This document shows, one piece after another, positions 18,789 through 29,415 of a stretch of DNA of 49,124 nt. Made by a program: the position numbers and the translations under genes. Position 1 is the stretch's first letter, and every line of letters begins with the position of its first letter. A model generated the notes under the pieces. It saw only the letters and a program-made list of their open reading frames with translations. It was not told the origin of the DNA and searched no databases. Source of the DNA: Microbacteriaceae bacterium (GTDB taxonomy: Bacteria > Actinomycetota > Actinomycetes > Actinomycetales > Microbacteriaceae); NCBI GenBank assembly GCA_024639925.1, contig JAHEGA010000003.1, positions 1 through 49,124 of the forward strand, written 5' to 3'.

Positions 18789-19207
18789 CGCGCGAACCAG
18801 AGAGCAAGTTCTCGGCTGGACGACTCCGTGGAGTCGCTGGCATGAATCAGGTTTTGCTGAACAGCCAGACCCCAGTCACGACCTAAATCACCACGGATCG
18901 TGCCGGGCGCTGCGGCAGTAGGGTCGGTTGCCCCACACAGCGACCGAACGCCAGCGATTGCAGCATGGCCAGCAATTCTCATGGCGACAACAGGACCTGA
19001 TTCCATGAAGTTGACGAGTGGGTCGAAAAACGGTTTGCCCTCGTGCTCGGCGTAGTGAGCACTCAGAAGGTCGCGATTGGGCTCCACCATACGGATATCG
19101 ACCAACTGGTAGCCCTTGGTTTCGATGCGGGAGAGTATTTCGCCAGTGAGGTTTCGCGCGACCCCATCGGGCTTCACCAATACAAGTGTTTCTTCTAGTC
19201 CGGACAT
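18785..19207 (-). CDS. ndk: Nucleoside diphosphate kinase
   Basis: 140 aa; ETLVLVKPDGVARNLTGEILSRIETKGYQLVDIRMVEP...VAMRIAGHAAIAGVRSLCGATDPTAAAPGTIRGDLGRDWGLAVQQNLIHASDS. Confidence 0.97.
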   Translation of the reverse strand: MSGLEETLVLVKPDGVARNLTGEILSRIETKGYQLVDIRMVEPNRDLLSAHYAEHEGKPFFDPLVNFMESGPVVAMRIAGHAAIAGVRSLCGATDPTAAAPGTIRGDLGRDWGLAVQQNLIHASDSTESSSRELALWFAR

Positions 19208-19243
19208 GCTTGATCGCTCCTCGGGGATGGTTGTGGGGTAATT

Positions 19244-19603
19244 CTAACGTTCGGGGTGATCGCGTGGCCGATCGAGCTGCGGGCCTCGGATGGCTCCGAA
19301 AATCCAAAAGGCCACCACCACGGCCGCCGACAGACCGATGACGACGTCCCAGAGGAAAGACAGCAGGAGCCCGACCTGAACGAGATGACCCAGCCAGACT
19401 CCCCACTGATAGCGGAGGAGTCGGTTGATAGCCGCCAACACGAGAAACGCAACACCAGCACCCACCCAGACGACTGTCGGTGAGTAGAGCTTCAGTCCGT
19501 TAAGTGCCAGGGCGCCAAAGAACACGACCGCGATTTCCAACATCACCGCGATCTGCAATAGCGACTCCGTCGCCGACTTTTCCCGTCTCGCCCGCGCCAT
19601 CAT
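19244..19603 (-). CDS. DUF4233-type membrane protein
   Basis: 119 aa, about 4 TM; located between folC and ndk as in other Actinobacteria. Confidence 0.7.
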   Translation of the reverse strand: MMARARREKSATESLLQIAVMLEIAVVFFGALALNGLKLYSPTVVWVGAGVAFLVLAAINRLLRYQWGVWLGHLVQVGLLLSFLWDVVIGLSAAVVVAFWIFGAIRGPQLDRPRDHPER

Positions 19604-20940
19604 TGCCCCTTCCAGGCGGTAACTTCTGCCACCAACGTAATCGAGCCCGTCACCAACACGCCGCCCTCAGCTCCCGCGAGGTCTTCCGCGCGGGCGAGCG
19701 CTTGCTCTGAGTTTGCTCGCGAGTCAACCCGATCCGGTCCGGCGATAGCGATGACGGCATCCGCGAGGTCGTTCACACTAATGGCACGATCGGACTGCGA
19801 CTGCGTCACCACGAAGTGATCGACCACGGGGTCAAGGGCTTCAATAATGCCCACGACATCTTTTTCCTGGAGGATCCCGACCACACAGACCAACCGGTCA
19901 AAACTAAACGACGTCATCATCGCCCCCGTGAGAGCTTCAGCGCCGTGGGGGTTGTGAGCCGCATCAACTATCACCGCAGGGTTCGCGGACACTCGCTGAA
20001 GTCGACCGGGGCTACTCGCCAGAGAGATGCCTTCTTCCACCACGTCCCTTGGGAGCATCTGCTCGCCATTCTGGACAAACGATTCGACCGCAGCAATGGC
20101 GAGTGCGGCATTTTCTGCCTGGTAGTCGCCGAGTAGCGGCAAAGCGAGGGACGAATAGTGACCGGCAATCCCCTCCACGCTGATGACTTGACCGCCGACA
20201 CCCGGTTCTAGCGACATGAGCGAAAAGTCGCGGCCAAACACGCGCAGCGCCGCCTCATATTTGTCGCAGACTGCGGTGATTTCGCCCCATGCTTCGTCCC
20301 GCTGCTGGGCACTGACCACACGGGAGGCCGGTTTGATAATCCCAGATTTTGTTGCAGCAATCTCCGCAATGGTGTCTCCTAAGAACTCCATGTGGTCGAG
20401 AGCTATTGGCGTCAGCACCGCAACGTCCGCATCCGCGACGTTGGTGGCATCCCACTCGCCGCCCATCCCTGCTTCCACCACCGCAACATCAACCGGCGCG
20501 TCCGCGAATGCCGCAAAGGTCAACGCGGTGAGCGCTTCAAAATACGTCAGCGGTGCTTCGCCGTTGGCGACCAGCTCGGCGTCCACCATGGTCAGAAACG
20601 GTTCGATGTCCTCGAAATTATCCGCCAGCATTCGATCGGTAATCGGCTCGCCATCAATGACGATTCGCTCGTTCATGCGAGTCAGATGGGGAGACGTCAT
20701 CAGTCCCGTTCGCAGACCCAGCGCGCGAAGCAAGCTCTCGAGGATCCGTGCGGTGGACGTCTTCCCGTTGGTTCCCGCAATGTGGATAACTCCGTACATG
20801 CGCTGTGGGTCACCCAAAAGCTCTGTGACCCGCCGTATCGCGTGCAGGCGCCGCTCGGGGGTTTTCTCACTGATTCTCGCGACCAACGCCGCGCTCACTC
20901 GATCAGCGTCGGCTCGGTCAAAGGAGCGGGAATCACTCAT
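19600..20940 (-). CDS. folC: Bifunctional folylpolyglutamate synthase/dihydrofolate synthase
   Basis: 446 aa; [38 protein letters not shown]...[15 protein letters not shown]...[18 protein letters not shown]. Confidence 0.95.
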   Translation of the reverse strand: MSDSRSFDRADADRVSAALVARISEKTPERRLHAIRRVTELLGDPQRMYGVIHIAGTNGKTSTARILESLLRALGLRTGLMTSPHLTRMNERIVIDGEPITDRMLADNFEDIEPFLTMVDAELVANGEAPLTYFEALTALTFAAFADAPVDVAVVEAGMGGEWDATNVADADVAVLTPIALDHMEFLGDTIAEIAATKSGIIKPASRVVSAQQRDEAWGEITAVCDKYEAALRVFGRDFSLMSLEPGVGGQVISVEGIAGHYSSLALPLLGDYQAENAALAIAAVESFVQNGEQMLPRDVVEEGISLASSPGRLQRVSANPAVIVDAAHNPHGAEALTGAMMTSFSFDRLVCVVGILQEKDVVGIIEALDPVVDHFVVTQSQSDRAISVNDLADAVIAIAGPDRVDSRANSEQALARAEDLAGAEGGVLVTGSITLVAEVTAWKGQ

Positions 20941-23900
20941 GACGAGACACTCTCACGCGCAACTGAGAACCTGACCCCACCGACAGCGTGTCGGTGTCGC
21001 CCTCAAGCTCAACGATGTCAAACGCCGTAGCCAAGGTCTCGGAACAGAGGAGGTCCCGGTGAGTGGCCAAGGCCTTGCGCGCGCCATCATCGGCTTCCAC
21101 CACCAGATGAATCCGGTCAGAAACGCTGAGACCAGAAGCTTTTCTCTCCTGTTGGATCCACCGAATGGCATCTCGGGCGAGGCCCTCGGCTTCCTGCGCA
21201 GCCGTCACGGTCGTGTCCAGCAACACAAAGCCACCATCTTCCAGGAAGCTCACCGCGGTGTCCTCGGAGGCCGAGGTGAGCTCCAGCGTGTACTCGCCCT
21301 CCAAGAGTGGTTCCTCGCCGATGGTGACGACACCGTTTTCCATCGTCCACTCACCAGCTTTGGCTTGAGCAATCAGCCCCTGGATGGCCCCTCCCACGCG
21401 GGGGCCCAGTGCGCGGGCATTCGGAATGAGCTTGCGGCCAATCCCAAAACGCTCGACCGCACCGTCATCGAGTTCGACACACACCACGTCAGCGACGTTG
21501 AGCTCTTCCGAAATGATGTCCACGAAGGGAACAAGGTCGCTCGCTGCCGCGCTCACCACGGTGAGAGTCGAGAGCGGCAATCGAACGCGGCGCGAATGAG
21601 CTTTGCGAAGCGCCAGCCCCGCTGAGGCCACATCACGGACACGATCCATCGCCGCAACGAGCGAATCATCCGCGGGGAACGGCGCTGGATCGGGCCAGTC
21701 AGTGAGGTGCACGCTGTCTCCCCCGGTGACACCGCGCCACACTTCCTCGGTGATCAGCGGGGCGAGCGGAGCCGCGAGTCGACATAGTGTTTCCAGGACC
21801 GTGTAGAGCGTGTCGATGGCATCGAGGTCATCCCCGCCCCAGAACCGGTCCCGGCTTCGACGCACGTACCAGTTGGTCAACACATCGGCGAAGTCCCGAA
21901 GCTTCTGAGCCGCAAGCGGAGCATCAAGAGCCTCGAAATCTCTGGTGGTTTCGCTGATCAGGTCCCGAGTCTTGGCCAGAATGTAGCGATCCAGGACGTG
22001 GGAAGAATCGGTCCGCCACTGAGGCTCGTGATCTCCGACGTAAAGGCCGAGGAAGTAATAGGTGCTCCAGAGCGGCAACAGGAATTGGCGAACAGATTCC
22101 CGGATTCCCTCTTCGGTGACCACCAAGTTTCCACCGCGAATGACCGAGCTTGACATCAGGAACCAGCGCATGGCATCTGCACCATCGCGATCAAACACCT
22201 CAGAAACATCGGGGTAATTGCGCAAGCTCTTCGACATTTTTTGTCCATCCGAGCCCAGAACAATGCCGTGAGAAATCACGTTGGAAAACGCGGGTCGATC
22301 AAACAGTGCGGTCGAAAGCACGTGCATCGTGTAGAACCAGCCGCGAGTTTGGCCAATGTATTCGACAATGAAATCCGCGGGATTGTGGGTGTCAAACCAC
22401 TCTTGGTTCTCGAAGGGGTAATGCACCTGGGCAAACGGCATCGAGCCCGAGTCAAACCACACATCCAACACGTCCGGGATGCGACGCATCATCGACTGGC
22501 CCGTGGGGTCATCGGGGTTGGGACGCACAAGGTCATCGATGGCGGGACGGTGCAAGTCCGTGGGTGCCGCCCCAAAGTCACGCTCTAATTCTTCGAGCGA
22601 CCCGTAGACATCTACTCGCGGATACTCGGGGTTATCGCTCTTCCACACCGGAATCGGTGAACCCCAGTAGCGATTGCGCGAAATCGACCAATCCCTGGCG
22701 TTGGCGAGCCATTTCCCGAACTGTCCGTCCTTAACGTTGTCCGGCACCCAAGTGATGTCTTGGTTGAGCTCCACCATCCGGTCCCGAATCTCGGTCACCT
22801 TCACGAACCAACTGGACACGGCTTTGTAAATCAGCGGGGTACGGCAGCGCCAACAGTGGGGGTAGGAGTGATCGTATGACCGCTCCGCAAACAGTCGACC
22901 GGACTGGCGAAGGAGTTTCGTCAGCGGCTTGTTGGCGTCAAAAACCTGCAGTCCGGCGACGTCGCTGACGTCATCGAGGAAGCATCCCGCGTCATCCACC
23001 GAAATGATGATCGGAATATTCGCTTCGGCACAGGTGATCTGGTCGTCCTCGCCATAGGCCGGAGCCTGGTGAACAATTCCCGTTCCCTCTCCGGTGGCGA
23101 CATACTCAGCGACCAAGATTCGCCAGGCGTTGTCCATTCCGAAACGCTCGTTGGCGTAGTAATCGAAAACACGCTGGTATTCGATACCGGCGAGTTCAGA
23201 GCCCATAATCACGCGAGTCACTGCCGCTTGGGCCTGTTCGAGCTCCTCATAACCGAGCTCTTTGCGGTACTGAGCAATCGTGTCCAGCGCCATCAAATAG
23301 CTCGCCTCGGGCGTGGCACTCGCCGGTCCCGCCGGAATAACGGCATAGGAAATCTCCGGCCCCACCGCCAGGGCCGCATTGGTGGGCAATGTCCACGGGG
23401 TGGTCGTCCAGGCCAGTGCAAGAACACCATCGAGATCAGCCTGCTCAGCCTTCTTCCCGCGGAGCGGGAAGGTCACGGTCACCGATTGATCCTGACGAGG
23501 TTTGTACACATCGTCATCCATCCGTAGCTCGTGGTTGCTCAGCGGGGTTTGGTCGCGCCAGCAGTAGGGCAAAACCCGGTAGCCCTCGTAGGCCAAACCC
23601 TTGTTGTAGAGAGTCGAAAAAGCCCACAAGACGCTCTCCATGAAGGTGATGTCGAGCGTTTTGTAGTCATTCTCAAAATCCACCCAGCGTGCTTGGCGGG
23701 TGACATACGCCTGCCACTCGTCGGTGTACTTCAGCACCGATTCACGGGCAGCCTGGTTGAAGGCCGCGATGCCCATTTCTTCGATTTGGCTCTTGTCGGT
23801 GATTCCTAGTTGGCGCTCGGCTTCCAACTCCGCGGGAAGACCGTGAGTGTCCCAGCCAAACCGTCGGTGAACTTGCTTTCCTCGCATGGTGTGGAAGCGA

Positions 23901-24127
23901 GGAAAGACGTCTTTCGCATATCCCGTCAGGAGGTGGCCATAGTGCGGTAGCCCGTTGGCAAAGGGTGGGCCGTCGTAGAACACCCACTCGTCGTTGCCCT
24001 CGCGCGCTTCGACCGATCGAGCGAACGTATTGCCCGCATTCCAGCTTGCCAACACCTCGGTCTCGATGTCCGGGAACGACGGATTCGAGTTGAGCGGGGA
24101 ACCTGGACGGTGACGGGGGAAAGCCAT
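20933..24127 (-). CDS. ileS: Isoleucyl-tRNA synthetase (IleS2-like)
   Basis: From ATG 24127 (SD AGGAG): [55 protein letters not shown]...[16 protein letters not shown]. Confidence 0.97.
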   Translation of the reverse strand: MAFPRHRPGSPLNSNPSFPDIETEVLASWNAGNTFARSVEAREGNDEWVFYDGPPFANGLPHYGHLLTGYAKDVFPRFHTMRGKQVHRRFGWDTHGLPAELEAERQLGITDKSQIEEMGIAAFNQAARESVLKYTDEWQAYVTRQARWVDFENDYKTLDITFMESVLWAFSTLYNKGLAYEGYRVLPYCWRDQTPLSNHELRMDDDVYKPRQDQSVTVTFPLRGKKAEQADLDGVLALAWTTTPWTLPTNAALAVGPEISYAVIPAGPASATPEASYLMALDTIAQYRKELGYEELEQAQAAVTRVIMGSELAGIEYQRVFDYYANERFGMDNAWRILVAEYVATGEGTGIVHQAPAYGEDDQITCAEANIPIIISVDDAGCFLDDVSDVAGLQVFDANKPLTKLLRQSGRLFAERSYDHSYPHCWRCRTPLIYKAVSSWFVKVTEIRDRMVELNQDITWVPDNVKDGQFGKWLANARDWSISRNRYWGSPIPVWKSDNPEYPRVDVYGSLEELERDFGAAPTDLHRPAIDDLVRPNPDDPTGQSMMRRIPDVLDVWFDSGSMPFAQVHYPFENQEWFDTHNPADFIVEYIGQTRGWFYTMHVLSTALFDRPAFSNVISHGIVLGSDGQKMSKSLRNYPDVSEVFDRDGADAMRWFLMSSSVIRGGNLVVTEEGIRESVRQFLLPLWSTYYFLGLYVGDHEPQWRTDSSHVLDRYILAKTRDLISETTRDFEALDAPLAAQKLRDFADVLTNWYVRRSRDRFWGGDDLDAIDTLYTVLETLCRLAAPLAPLITEEVWRGVTGGDSVHLTDWPDPAPFPADDSLVAAMDRVRDVASAGLALRKAHSRRVRLPLSTLTVVSAAASDLVPFVDIISEELNVADVVCVELDDGAVERFGIGRKLIPNARALGPRVGGAIQGLIAQAKAGEWTMENGVVTIGEEPLLEGEYTLELTSASEDTAVSFLEDGGFVLLDTTVTAAQEAEGLARDAIRWIQQERKASGLSVSDRIHLVVEADDGARKALATHRDLLCSETLATAFDIVELEGDTDTLSVGSGSQLRVRVSRHE

Positions 24128-24149
24128 GGGGTGCTCCTGAGACAAAGGG

Positions 24150-24316
24150 TTGTGGTCTGCGGGGACGCCCGGGTTCCCGGTCGCGGTACCACCCCACTTG
24201 CCACCACAGTGTGGTGACCTCTTTTCTCAGGCGCTAACGGGCCTCCCCGACCGGTTCTACTCGAACCTCGCGGCTCTTTCTTCCGGCAGCTCCTCGGTGA
24301 TCGCCGATTCACAGCT
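24150..24316 (-). ncRNA. T-box leader upstream of ileS (actinobacterial ileS type, short stem I)
   Basis: Minus strand: GGCGATCACCGAGGAGC..CCGGAAGAA (AUC specifier at 24301-24299), AGTAGAACCGGTCGGG..., T-box GTGGGGTGGTACCGCG (CGCGGTACCACC on + at 24182-24193), then CGTCCCC; directly precedes ileS. Confidence 0.92.
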
Positions 24317-24326
24317 TTGTTTCATC

Positions 24327-25916
24327 CTAGGCCAGGTCGACCGCGCTCGCCTGGAGAAGTTCGCGAGTAAAAGACTCCTGCGGGCGCTCGACAACCTGCT
24401 GTGTCGCTCCTGACTCAATAATCACTCCCTGACGCATCACGATCACGTCATGGCAATAACGCGCAACAACCCCGAGGTCGTGCGACACCAGGACGATCGC
24501 CATTCCCAACTGTTTCTGCAGTGTGGCGAGCAGGTCCAATACTCGAGATTGGATGGGCGCATCTAGCGCTGATACGGGTTCGTCACAGATCAGAATGTCC
24601 GGGCGTCGGGCGAGTGCGCGAGCGATCACGACGCGTTGTCGCTGGCCACCAGAGAGTTGATGGGGTCTGCGAGACAGTAGTTCGCGATCGAGGCCCACCT
24701 GATCCATCAGTTCGCCAGCGCGCTGATCGCGGCCGCGTCGACCTCCCGGCTCTCGCTCGAGCGCGAGCGCTTCATGGAGTGTGCGACGAACACTCCAGCG
24801 AGGGTCGAGGGCGTCCCACGGGTTCTGTTCGATCAGCTGGATTTGTCCGCGACGAGGTCGGCGTGTGGCCTCAGAGGCCTCCGACCACAGCTCGCCGTTT
24901 AGCAGAACATCACCAGCATGTGGGGCCTCCAGGCCCATCATGATGCGAGCCAGGGTGCTCTTTCCCGACCCGGACTCACCCACCACCCCGAGAGTCTCAC
25001 CGGCTTTCACCACGCAGGATACGTCGGCCAGTGCCGGTGCGGAAGTGCGGTCTTTGGCCCCGTAGCTGTGGTGGAGACCTCGGCATTCCAGCACCTTGGC
25101 AGCACTGGAACTCGCCGGTGTTGAGCTCAGGGTCATGGCGCGACGCGCTTCCAGGATGCCTCGTGTGTACTCGTGCTGAGGTGCAGCAAAAAGTGTCGGG
25201 GTCGGGGCGCATTCAATGATGCGGCCCTCCTGCATCACGGCGATGCGATCGGCGATCTTCCTCACCACTCCCACGTCGTGGGTGACCAGAAGAAGAGCGG
25301 TGCCGTCGCGTTTGAGGCTCTCCAGGAGGGTCAGGATACGCTCCTGCGTCACAGAATCGAGGGCCGTCGTGGGTTCGTCTGCAATCACCACGCTCGGATG
25401 TCCCGAAAGCGCTGAGGCGATGAGCGCTCGCTGTCTCAAACCCCCGGAAAGTTCATGCGGATACTGCTTTTTCCGCACGAGGGGTTCCGGCATGGCAGCG
25501 AGCGCCAGTGCCTCGTCCACGCGGCTCGCCACCTCATCAGCGCTCGCAGCGGGATGAGCCAGGTGAAACGCCTCTCCCACCTCGTCTTCAATGCGCCGCA
25601 ACGGATCGAGGGACACCGCCGCATCTTGGCTGACGAGGGCCAGGGTACTCCCCCGCAACTCTCGCCATTGAGCGGGTCGATAATCCCGAACGTCGCGGCC
25701 GTCCACCATCATGCGCGAGGCGCCAAGGACGGCATCCTGCGGAGCCAGCCCCAGCATCGACAACGCTGTCAGGGTCTTACCCGACCCCGATTCGCCAATC
25801 AGTGCGAGGCATTCCCCCGCGTCGAGGCGGAAAGACACATCGGCTACCGCCGGCGCTGGGGCGCCCGGAAACGCAACGGTCAGGTTTCGGACATCAAGCA
25901 GCGGCTGACTCGTCAC
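24327..25916 (-). CDS. Peptide-type ABC transporter ATP-binding protein with two fused NBDs (DppD-DppF-like)
   Basis: GTG start at 25916; two Walker A (GESGSGKT, GESGSGKS) and two signature motifs (LSGGLRQRALIA, LSGGQRQRVVIA). Confidence 0.92.
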   Translation of the reverse strand: MTSQPLLDVRNLTVAFPGAPAPAVADVSFRLDAGECLALIGESGSGKTLTALSMLGLAPQDAVLGASRMMVDGRDVRDYRPAQWRELRGSTLALVSQDAAVSLDPLRRIEDEVGEAFHLAHPAASADEVASRVDEALALAAMPEPLVRKKQYPHELSGGLRQRALIASALSGHPSVVIADEPTTALDSVTQERILTLLESLKRDGTALLLVTHDVGVVRKIADRIAVMQEGRIIECAPTPTLFAAPQHEYTRGILEARRAMTLSSTPASSSAAKVLECRGLHHSYGAKDRTSAPALADVSCVVKAGETLGVVGESGSGKSTLARIMMGLEAPHAGDVLLNGELWSEASEATRRPRRGQIQLIEQNPWDALDPRWSVRRTLHEALALEREPGGRRGRDQRAGELMDQVGLDRELLSRRPHQLSGGQRQRVVIARALARRPDILICDEPVSALDAPIQSRVLDLLATLQKQLGMAIVLVSHDLGVVARYCHDVIVMRQGVIIESGATQQVVERPQESFTRELLQASAVDLA

Positions 25917-26767
25917 AGGGCGACCTCCCGCCTTGTTCGCAAGTATCGCCCCAGCACACTGATACACACCACGGTGACGGTGATGGCAAGACCGGGGAAC
26001 ACCGCAATCCACCAGGCAGTCCCGAGAAAGTTTCGACCTTCGGAGAGGATGATCCCCCATTCGGGGGTGGGCGGTTGCGCCCCGAGTCCGAGGAAGCTCA
26101 GTCCTGCAGCGGTCACGATCGCCGTTCCCACCCCGATTGTGGCCATCACCAGCAACGGTCCCGCCGCGTTGGGAATGATGTGACGGAAGATAGTCAGTCC
26201 TCGAGGCACCCCGAGTGACGTGCTGGCGCGGACATAGCCGGCCTGGGCCACCACGAGCGTTTCCGCGCGCGCCACCCTGGCGTAGGCGGGTGTGGCCGCC
26301 AGAGCGACGGCTAGCGGAATGCTCGCTTCACCTGGGCCCACCACAGCAATCACCACGAGGGCGAGCAAAAACTCGGGAAACGCCATCAGAACATCGATGA
26401 TGCGCGAAAGGATCCCATCGACCATCCGTGTTCCCAACGCTGCGGTAACCCCCAACAGCACACCGAAAGCCAACGCAACCGTCGTGGCTCCGAGTCCTAT
26501 CGCCAAGGAATACTGGGCGCCGTGGACCACCCTCGAGAACACATCTCGACCAGACTGGTCGGTGCCAAAAAAGTGATCCGCACTGGGTGGTTGCAGCGTT
26601 GCGGAAGCATCCGTTTCCAGCGGACTGGAGGACGTCGCAAGCGCTGGCCACAGCGCCACGACAGCAACCGTGAGCAGTATTAGACCTGCAACAATCACTC
26701 CCGTCGGGGTTCGTCGTGAGATCGTGCGTTTCGAAACGCTTTTCACCACTCCCCCGAGCAGGCTCAC
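25913..26767 (-). CDS. ABC transporter permease (DppC-like)
   Basis: 284 aa; DHFFGTDQSGRDVFSRVVHGAQYSLAIG...VPRGLTIFRHIIPNAAGPLLVMATIGVGTAIVTAAGLSFLGLGAQPPTPEWG. Confidence 0.93.
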   Translation of the reverse strand: MSLLGGVVKSVSKRTISRRTPTGVIVAGLILLTVAVVALWPALATSSSPLETDASATLQPPSADHFFGTDQSGRDVFSRVVHGAQYSLAIGLGATTVALAFGVLLGVTAALGTRMVDGILSRIIDVLMAFPEFLLALVVIAVVGPGEASIPLAVALAATPAYARVARAETLVVAQAGYVRASTSLGVPRGLTIFRHIIPNAAGPLLVMATIGVGTAIVTAAGLSFLGLGAQPPTPEWGIILSEGRNFLGTAWWIAVFPGLAITVTVVCISVLGRYLRTRREVAL

Positions 26768-27699
26768 GAGAGCGCTCCCTGCGCGAGGCGAAGGCGGGGA
26801 TCGAGCGCCTGATAGCTGAGATCCACGAGCACGCTCACCACGGCAAAGACCGCGGCGGCAACAACCACCACGCCCAGTACCACCGGAAGATCGCGACCGA
26901 TAATCGCGCGGATCGCAACTTGCCCAAGGCCCGGTCTCGCAAACACGGTTTCCACGAGGACCGCTCCGCCGAGCAGTGACCCGACCAGATAGCCACCCAA
27001 GGTGACAGTGTCAATGGCGGCGTGCCGGAGGGTGTGCCTGGTGACCAATCCCGCCGGGGTGTTGCCGCGGGCGCGAGCGGTCAGCGCGAAAGGCTGCCTC
27101 TCCGCGTGATCAAGCCCTTGTCGAAGCACCTGGCTCATGATCCCGGCAACGGGCAAGGCAAGGGTTACTGCGGGCAACACCAGAGCGGAAAAGCCCGTGC
27201 TTGCCGTGACGGGGAACCATCCCAACTGGAAAGAAAACACCGCCAACAGGAGGAGACCTACCCAGAACGTGGGTGAGGAAATAACGACGAGCTCAACGAG
27301 CGAAATCACCCGATTGGCTCTGCGGCCTCGGCCAAACAGCGCGGCCGACAGCGCCAACACGATTGCCACCAGCATCGCCGCGACACTCAGCTGCAGGGTC
27401 GGAAGTGCCTGATCGGCAATGATCTCTCCTACCGGAGACCTCAGTTGATACGAAGTCCCCAAGTCGCCCGTGGCCAGTCGCCCCAGGTACAAGAGGTACT
27501 GAATCAGCGGCGGGTTATCGAGCCCCCACTCGGCACGGATATCCGCGCGGACACTCTCGGAGACGCGTGCCTGCACGCCCAACATGACATCGACCGGGTC
27601 CCCCGGTATTAGGCGCAGGGCGATAAAGCCAGCGGTTGCTGCGCCCCACACCACCAGTACGACCCGGAGGAGTGCGCGGGCAACCGCCCTCAGTGTCAC
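26764..27699 (-). CDS. ABC transporter permease (DppB-like)
   Basis: 311 aa; TAGFIALRLIPGDPVDVMLG...RARGNTPAGLVTRHTLRHAAIDTVTLGGYLVGSLLGGAVLVETVFARPGLGQ. Confidence 0.92.
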   Translation of the reverse strand: MTLRAVARALLRVVLVVWGAATAGFIALRLIPGDPVDVMLGVQARVSESVRADIRAEWGLDNPPLIQYLLYLGRLATGDLGTSYQLRSPVGEIIADQALPTLQLSVAAMLVAIVLALSAALFGRGRRANRVISLVELVVISSPTFWVGLLLLAVFSFQLGWFPVTASTGFSALVLPAVTLALPVAGIMSQVLRQGLDHAERQPFALTARARGNTPAGLVTRHTLRHAAIDTVTLGGYLVGSLLGGAVLVETVFARPGLGQVAIRAIIGRDLPVVLGVVVVAAAVFAVVSVLVDLSYQALDPRLRLAQGALS

Positions 27700-29330
27700 T
27701 CGCCTACGGTTACGCCATAAAACAGAGCTCGACCATAAAGGTCAAACTCCAGACCACTCACGGCATCACTGGCAACAGTAATTTCCGAGGGGACATACAG
27801 CGGAACAATGAGGTTCTCTGCGGCATTCCAGCGTTGGATGCGCTCGTACAGTGCCTGCCGTGCAGAAGGACTGCTGGTGGCCACCGCTTCACTGAGCCAC
27901 TGGTCGACCTCAGGCTTGGTGACAGTGGACACCGTCTGATAGCCGCCAGTCTGGAGGTGGCTGCGCAACACATCGGCATCGGGACCCGAGAACGCCCAGT
28001 CCGTCAGGTCGAAGTCACGGGGACCATAAAACTCCATGTATTGCGCTGGCTCGAGCACCTCCCGAACAAGCTCAAACCCGATGTCTTTGAGATCTGACTG
28101 GATGAAGTTTGCCAGGCTTGCCCGATCATCGGGAACCGGTGTGTACGCAATCCATCGGGCGCTCAAACGCTCGCCGTCCTTAGTGCGATACCCCTCATCG
28201 TCGCGTTCGGTCCAGCCAGCACTGTCTAAGAGCTGGTTGGCGCGCTCGGCGTCATAGGGCCACGAGTTCTCCAGGGAGGCATCGTACGAATTGGGGGTGG
28301 TGGGCCCGAGGATGCTCCAGGCCCGGCTGAACTGGCCAAGGTAAATGCTCTCAATGGCGGGCTGTGCATCGAATCCGATGCTGAACGCTTCTCGAACACG
28401 GTCATCGGCAAAGACACCGTCAGCCTCGTTGATGTAAAGCGAGTAGGGCACCCCGGGCATCTCAATCGAATAGGTCTCAATTCCCTCAGACACCTGCGCT
28501 GCCATGTCCGGGGTGAAGTCAGCGGCAACATCAGCGTCGCCACTGTTGATCGCTCCGAGGCGGGACGCCGTTTCCGGCAAGATTCGAATCACGAGGGTGT
28601 CCGACGCCGCCACACCGCTATGGTCAGCATTCGCCGGCGCCCAGTCATAGTCGGGGTTGGCTTCAAAAACCAGTTCCTGGTCGGGCGTGTAGTCGGTGAG
28701 AATGAAGGGACCCGTTCCGACCGTGACACCCGGGCCGCCGGCTTTGAGCTGGTCTGCGCTGTCCGCAAGCACCAGTGGGGAATAGAAACCCAGCTGCGCG
28801 AGGCTCAGCCCCTGCAGGAATGGCGCGTAGGGCTGAGTGAAGGAGACGGCAACTTCGTATTCACCGAGCACCTCGGTTCCCGCGTAGTAGCCGCCCTCTT
28901 CGGCGTACCCGATCAGGCTTGCGGCCTGAGCGGATGCTGTTTCTGGGGCGACGACGTGATCGAAGTTTGCCTTCACAGCCTCAGCGTTGAAGGGCTCTCC
29001 GTCGTGAAAGGTGACGTCCTCCCGAAGTTGGAAGGTGTACGTCAGCTCGTCCTCGGAAATCGTCCAGGAGCTTGCCAGCCAGGGGACAAAGGCGCCCGAC
29101 TCATCTTGTGCCACGAGCGAGTCGAAAGCGTTCCGCAACACCAAGGAGGCGACATCCAGCTGGCTGGAGTGAATGTCCATGTGGCCGGAGCTCAAGTTCG
29201 CGCCCTCAATGGCGAAGGTGACACTCGTGGGCGCCGAAGTGTCATCGGTCGCGCACGCCCCCAACGTCGTGACGAGAGCAGCTCCCGCTGCCAGGGACAT
29301 CATCGTGCGAAATAGCGTGCGCTGGGGCAT
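27696..29330 (-). CDS. ABC transporter substrate-binding lipoprotein, family 5 (peptide/nickel-type)
   Basis: From ATG 29330; lipobox LGAC; LTYTFQLREDVTFHDGEPFNAEAVKANFDHVVAP..., GTGPFILTDYTPDQELVFEANPDY. Confidence 0.92.
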   Translation of the reverse strand: MPQRTLFRTMMSLAAGAALVTTLGACATDDTSAPTSVTFAIEGANLSSGHMDIHSSQLDVASLVLRNAFDSLVAQDESGAFVPWLASSWTISEDELTYTFQLREDVTFHDGEPFNAEAVKANFDHVVAPETASAQAASLIGYAEEGGYYAGTEVLGEYEVAVSFTQPYAPFLQGLSLAQLGFYSPLVLADSADQLKAGGPGVTVGTGPFILTDYTPDQELVFEANPDYDWAPANADHSGVAASDTLVIRILPETASRLGAINSGDADVAADFTPDMAAQVSEGIETYSIEMPGVPYSLYINEADGVFADDRVREAFSIGFDAQPAIESIYLGQFSRAWSILGPTTPNSYDASLENSWPYDAERANQLLDSAGWTERDDEGYRTKDGERLSARWIAYTPVPDDRASLANFIQSDLKDIGFELVREVLEPAQYMEFYGPRDFDLTDWAFSGPDADVLRSHLQTGGYQTVSTVTKPEVDQWLSEAVATSSPSARQALYERIQRWNAAENLIVPLYVPSEITVASDAVSGLEFDLYGRALFYGVTVGE

Positions 29331-29415
29331 GGGGTCTCTTTCGGAGGAGAAGAACTGAACCACGCCAGCGTACATTAACTAGACTGAGTATAAGAATTCG
29401 ACCAAAGGCACAGTT

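Noticed and set aside
24240-24413. 87-aa plus-strand ORF at 24150-24413
   Set aside because: Overlaps the T-box leader and ABC gene antisense; no support as coding.
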